The notes under the pieces: model-generated
The model's database searches: none
Told to the model about the DNA's origin: nothing
Seen by the model: the letters and a program-made list of their open reading frames with translations, nothing else
Part shown: positions 61,509 to 64,000 of the stretch, piece by piece
How positions within the stretch are numbered: the first letter of the stretch is position 1
Layout of the letters: every line of letters begins with the position of its first letter
Made by a program: the position numbers and the translations under genes
Assembly (NCBI GenBank): GCA_020630715.1
Contig: JAHDIQ010000001.1
Coordinates: 170,164 to 234,163 of the forward strand
Direction of reading: 5' to 3'
DNA: 64,000 nucleotides
From: Nonlabens sp.
Lineage (GTDB): Bacteria; Bacteroidota; Bacteroidia; Flavobacteriales; Flavobacteriaceae

Positions 61509-62336
61509 ATGTGTGGAAGAGCAACTATAATAACACCAGCAACGGCATTAGAAAAAAGATTTAATGCACGCCTTGCCGCTGGAACCGTACTTAATGAAAA
61601 CGTAAACATCGCAGCTGGAGAACGTATTCCTGTGATTACTCAGGATGATCCAGATACAATACAACAATTTACTTGGGGTTTTACACCGCACTGGGCACAT
61701 AAACAAACCTACATGATTAACGCACGTAGTGAAGGAAGTCTAAATCCAGAAAATGAGCCTAATTATAAAGGTAACATGGGAATATTTACTAAGCCTATGT
61801 TTAAAAAAGCGATACGTTCACAGCGATGCCTAGTTTTAGTAGATGCCTTTATTGAAGGTCCTAAACAGGAAAAATTAAACAAGCCACATCTAGTATATCC
61901 TAATAGAGAACGCGGTCCATTTGCTCTAGCTGGTATATATGACACCTGGCAACATCCACTTACTGGTGAGGTACATCACACGGTAGCTATTGTTACCACA
62001 ACCGCAAATAGACTAATGCACCGCATAGGTCATCACAGATCACCTGTGATCTTATCTAAGCAAGATGAAAGCAAGTGGCTAGACGCTAGCCTTTCTATAG
62101 ACGCTATAAGCTCGTTAATGAAACCATTCAATTCTAAAGGTTTTAACGCTTATCCTATCTCACAACACATTAAAAAACCAGATGCAAAAAGTCTAGAATT
62201 ACTAAAACCTACTGGTGAAAAATTATTTAAAGATTACGATCGATGCTTATATGAACGTCTTAAATATGCGGCAGATGATTCTTTCACCATAAGAGAAGAA
62301 CGACTAGTAGAAGGTGATCAATTTGTTTTATTTTAA
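61509..62336 (+). CDS. SOS-response-associated peptidase (SRAP/HMCES-like, YedK-type)
   Basis: A 275-residue SRAP-family protein. These proteins crosslink to abasic sites in single-stranded DNA through Cys2 and protect them. Cys2 is exposed after Met removal (MCGRATIITPATALEKRFNA). Other conserved residues are the Asn in MINARSE with its Glu, FKKAIRSQRCLVLVDAFIE, and the His in RLMHRIGHHRSPVIL. It is divergent from the cleavable repressor. It probably leads an operon with the small protein and, after a terminator, the Y-family polymerase. Confidence 0.95.
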   Translation: MCGRATIITPATALEKRFNARLAAGTVLNENVNIAAGERIPVITQDDPDTIQQFTWGFTPHWAHKQTYMINARSEGSLNPENEPNYKGNMGIFTKPMFKKAIRSQRCLVLVDAFIEGPKQEKLNKPHLVYPNRERGPFALAGIYDTWQHPLTGEVHHTVAIVTTTANRLMHRIGHHRSPVILSKQDESKWLDASLSIDAISSLMKPFNSKGFNAYPISQHIKKPDAKSLELLKPTGEKLFKDYDRCLYERLKYAADDSFTIREERLVEGDQFVLF

Positions 62337-62346
62337 ATCTACCATC

Positions 62347-62631
62347 ATGATGAATATTGAAACAATCACCACAGAATTACAAGCGAGAGTAGCTTTATTA
62401 CTAGTAGATAAAAATGACACTACGGTTAACTTAAAAATAGTCCATAGAGCAAAAACATGGCGCGATAAAGTAGCCGAAACAGAAGACTTTATTCATAAAG
62501 TGTATCACACACTGGATGAAGTACTGCTTTACAATCAGGTACAATTTAAATCTGATATAGAAAAAGAACATTTTGTTCATTATCTAGAACCTGTAGTTAA
62601 CGATATCGTTATTAGAAACATAAGCGAATAA
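62347..62631 (+). CDS. Small helical protein in the damage-response cassette
   Basis: A 94-residue protein (MMNIETITTELQARVALLLVDKNDTTVNLKIVHRAKTWRDKVAETEDF ... EPVVNDIVIRNISE), soluble, without recognised domains. I choose the ATG at 62347, 10 bases after the SRAP stop, rather than a GTG at 62314 that would overlap SRAP. Its position between SRAP and polymerase genes suggests a role in lesion tolerance, such as a polymerase or DNA-binding partner; this is inference from context only. Confidence 0.75.
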   Translation: MMNIETITTELQARVALLLVDKNDTTVNLKIVHRAKTWRDKVAETEDFIHKVYHTLDEVLLYNQVQFKSDIEKEHFVHYLEPVVNDIVIRNISE

Positions 62632-62661
62632 GCAACAACTACATAACAAGAATAATAACTG

Positions 62662-62692
62662 ACCTCACAAGATGATCTTGTGAGGTTTTTTA
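62662..62692 (+). terminator. Terminator between the small protein and polymerase genes
   Basis: ACCTCACAAGA (62662-62672) pairs with TCTTGTGAGGT (62676-62686), loop TGA, then T5. It may attenuate transcription into the polymerase gene or end the first transcript. Confidence 0.85.
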
Positions 62693-62721
62693 ACCCTAAA
62701 ATTTAAAACCATAGCAATACC

Positions 62722-63936
62722 ATGGATAAGCATATTATGCATCTAGATCTAGATACTTTTTACGTTTCTGTAGAACGTAAAATTGATGCTAGGTTAAAAA
62801 CAAAACCTATTCTAGTAGGATCTACTAGTGATCGTGGTGTGGTAGCGGCATGTAGTTATGAAACACGTGGCTATGGTGTTCACAGCGGTATGTCCATGAA
62901 ACTAGCGCGACAGTTATGTCCAGAAGCTGTCGTCATACGTGGTAATGCAGGTATGTATTCAAAACATTCTGATGAAGTGACAGAAATCATTAAAGAAACG
63001 GTACCGCTATTTGAAAAATCTAGTATTGACGAGTTTTATGCAGATCTCACTGGTATGGATCGTTTTTACGGATGCTACAAATTTGCAACAGAAATGCGTC
63101 GGCGTATTATTAAAGAAACTGGATTGCCCATATCCTTTGGTCTGTCCATGAATAAGATCGTTTCAAAAGTAGCAACTGGCGAGGCAAAACCTAATAACCA
63201 GCTCATGATAGACTATGGTCATGAAAAACCATTTTTAGCGCCATTATCCATCAAAAAAATACCACAAGTAGGTGATAAAACTTACCAAGTTTTACGCAAC
63301 TTAGGTATTAAAAAAATCCATACTATTCAAAAGATGCCTAGCGAAGTCATGCAAAATGTACTAGGCAAAAACGGGCTTTTAATATGGCGTAGAGCACATG
63401 GCATAGACAATACACCAGTAATTGCATTTAATGAGCGTAAATCTATATCTACAGAACGCACCTTTGAACACGACACCATTGACATTAAAAAACTAAAATC
63501 CATCCTGATCGCTATGACAGAGAATCTGGCCTATCAATTACGTCGTGGCGATAAGCTCACAGCCTGCATCAGCGTACGCATACGTTATTCAGATTTTAAC
63601 ACCTATAGCAAGCAGTTGAAAATTCCTTACTGTAGTGCAGATCATATCTTAATTCCTAAAATACTAGAATTATTCCATAGGCTTTATAATCGCAGGATGC
63701 GCATTAGACTAATAGGCGTACGATTCTCACATCTAGTTTCAGGAAATTATCAAATCAATCTTTTTGACGATACAGAACAGGCGCTAGAACTATACAATGC
63801 TATGGATCATATAAGAGAAAAATATGGCGATCGCACCATCATGAGAGCCGCAGGAATGGACGCCAAAACTATAGGACGTATCACAAATCCGTTTAATGGA
63901 TTACCACCAGTGGTACTAGCACATCGTAGGCAGTGA
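62722..63936 (+). CDS. Y-family DNA polymerase (DinB/UmuC type)
   Basis: A 404-residue translesion polymerase. Catalytic acidic residues are D9 in MHLDLDTFYVSVE and the Asp-Glu of SSIDEFYADLTG. Other landmarks are VAACSYETRGYGVHSGM, FGLSMNKIVSKVAT, the helix-hairpin-helix region IKKIPQVGDKTYQVLRNLGI, and RTFEHDT of the little-finger domain. Near residue 355, QINLF fits a beta-clamp-binding pentapeptide. It copies damaged DNA at the cost of mutations. It is separated from the SRAP operon by a terminator 30 bases upstream, so a weak internal promoter or read-through must serve it. Pol IV-like rather than UmuC by length. Confidence 0.95.
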   Translation: MDKHIMHLDLDTFYVSVERKIDARLKTKPILVGSTSDRGVVAACSYETRGYGVHSGMSMKLARQLCPEAVVIRGNAGMYSKHSDEVTEIIKETVPLFEKSSIDEFYADLTGMDRFYGCYKFATEMRRRIIKETGLPISFGLSMNKIVSKVATGEAKPNNQLMIDYGHEKPFLAPLSIKKIPQVGDKTYQVLRNLGIKKIHTIQKMPSEVMQNVLGKNGLLIWRRAHGIDNTPVIAFNERKSISTERTFEHDTIDIKKLKSILIAMTENLAYQLRRGDKLTACISVRIRYSDFNTYSKQLKIPYCSADHILIPKILELFHRLYNRRMRIRLIGVRFSHLVSGNYQINLFDDTEQALELYNAMDHIREKYGDRTIMRAAGMDAKTIGRITNPFNGLPPVVLAHRRQ

Positions 63937-63939
63937 AAA

Positions 63940-64000
63940 GTTATTAGTTATTAGTTATTAGTTATTAGTTATTAGTTATTAGTTATTAGTTATTAGTTAT
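63940..64000. repeat. Heptanucleotide tandem repeat (GTTATTA)n at the window end
   Basis: At least 8.7 perfect units of GTTATTA run from 63940 to the last base, starting 3 bases after the polymerase stop. The array is cut by the window edge, so its true length is unknown. Confidence 0.97.

Noticed and set aside
509..64000. CRISPR array
   Set aside because: The palindrome copies are kilobases apart and the 7-bp array has no spacers. No cas genes were seen.
1..64000. tRNA or rRNA genes
   Set aside because: All gaps over about 80 bases were read for a T-loop-like GGTTCGA and cloverleaf pairing. None was convincing.

Overview
The window looks like a chromosomal segment of a marine-type member of Flavobacteriaceae (Bacteroidota). 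The evidence is secreted proteins with type IX secretion (T9SS) C-terminal sorting domains, a TonB-dependent receptor with a carboxypeptidase-regulatory N-terminus, a LytS/LytTR two-component pair, promoters with the Bacteroidota -7 element TAnnTTTG, and weak ribosome binding sites. The genus cannot be fixed from the sequence; a Nonlabens/Dokdonia-like organism is a guess. No rRNA, tRNA, CRISPR array, insertion sequence or prophage was seen. About 92% of the window is coding.

Layout. 1-9.1 kb: secreted or surface proteins (partial T9SS-type protein, T9SS type B protein, LamG/LRR T9SS type A protein, small exported proteins) around a class V aminotransferase and an unusual membrane-anchored dihydrofolate reductase. 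9.3-12 kb: LytTR regulator and TPR-histidine kinase. 12.3-17.4 kb: fabD, then sucB-sucA. 17.5-20.9 kb: a beta-barrel protein, a helical lipoprotein, a small conserved protein and a polyprenyl diphosphate synthase. 21-27.7 kb: a TetR-TolC-adaptor-RND efflux operon with a probable operator. 27.8-34.3 kb: PiT-type phosphate permease, a beta-helix lipoprotein and a TonB receptor. 34.4-44.6 kb: dgt, an Asp-box surface lipoprotein with a T9SS tail, dxs, a TonB-like protein, tadA, a repeat-rich spacer and aspS. 44.8-50.1 kb: a MORN-like exported protein, an AT-rich LRR-Roc-COR GTPase with an apparent C-terminal nuclease-like domain, and a TetR/ABC1-kinase pair. 50.2-59.6 kb: a peptidase S74 surface protein, an amidohydrolase, a ParDE toxin-antitoxin pair, an SH3-like exported protein, a DegT aminotransferase, waaA and exported proteins. 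59.9-64 kb: a DUF2461 protein and a damage-response cassette (self-cleaving-type repressor, SRAP protein, small protein, Y-family polymerase), ending in a 7-bp tandem repeat.

Three things stand out. (1) A 14-bp palindrome, GCTTTCGCGAAAGC, occurs 12 times exactly and 5 times in variant form. Ten of the 17 copies lie inside genes, in all three reading frames, with self-complementary flanking arms. (2) The Roco GTPase is a single AT-rich gene between two terminators. Its tail carries an acidic motif order like DUF4435/OLD TOPRIM nucleases, so it is a candidate undescribed defence protein. (3) The LexA-like repressor is divergent from the SRAP/polymerase operon, and five copies of GGAATnATTCC sit in the 132-bp gap. 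Together with intact Ala-Gly/Ser/Lys self-cleavage residues, this defines a probable SOS-like regulon.
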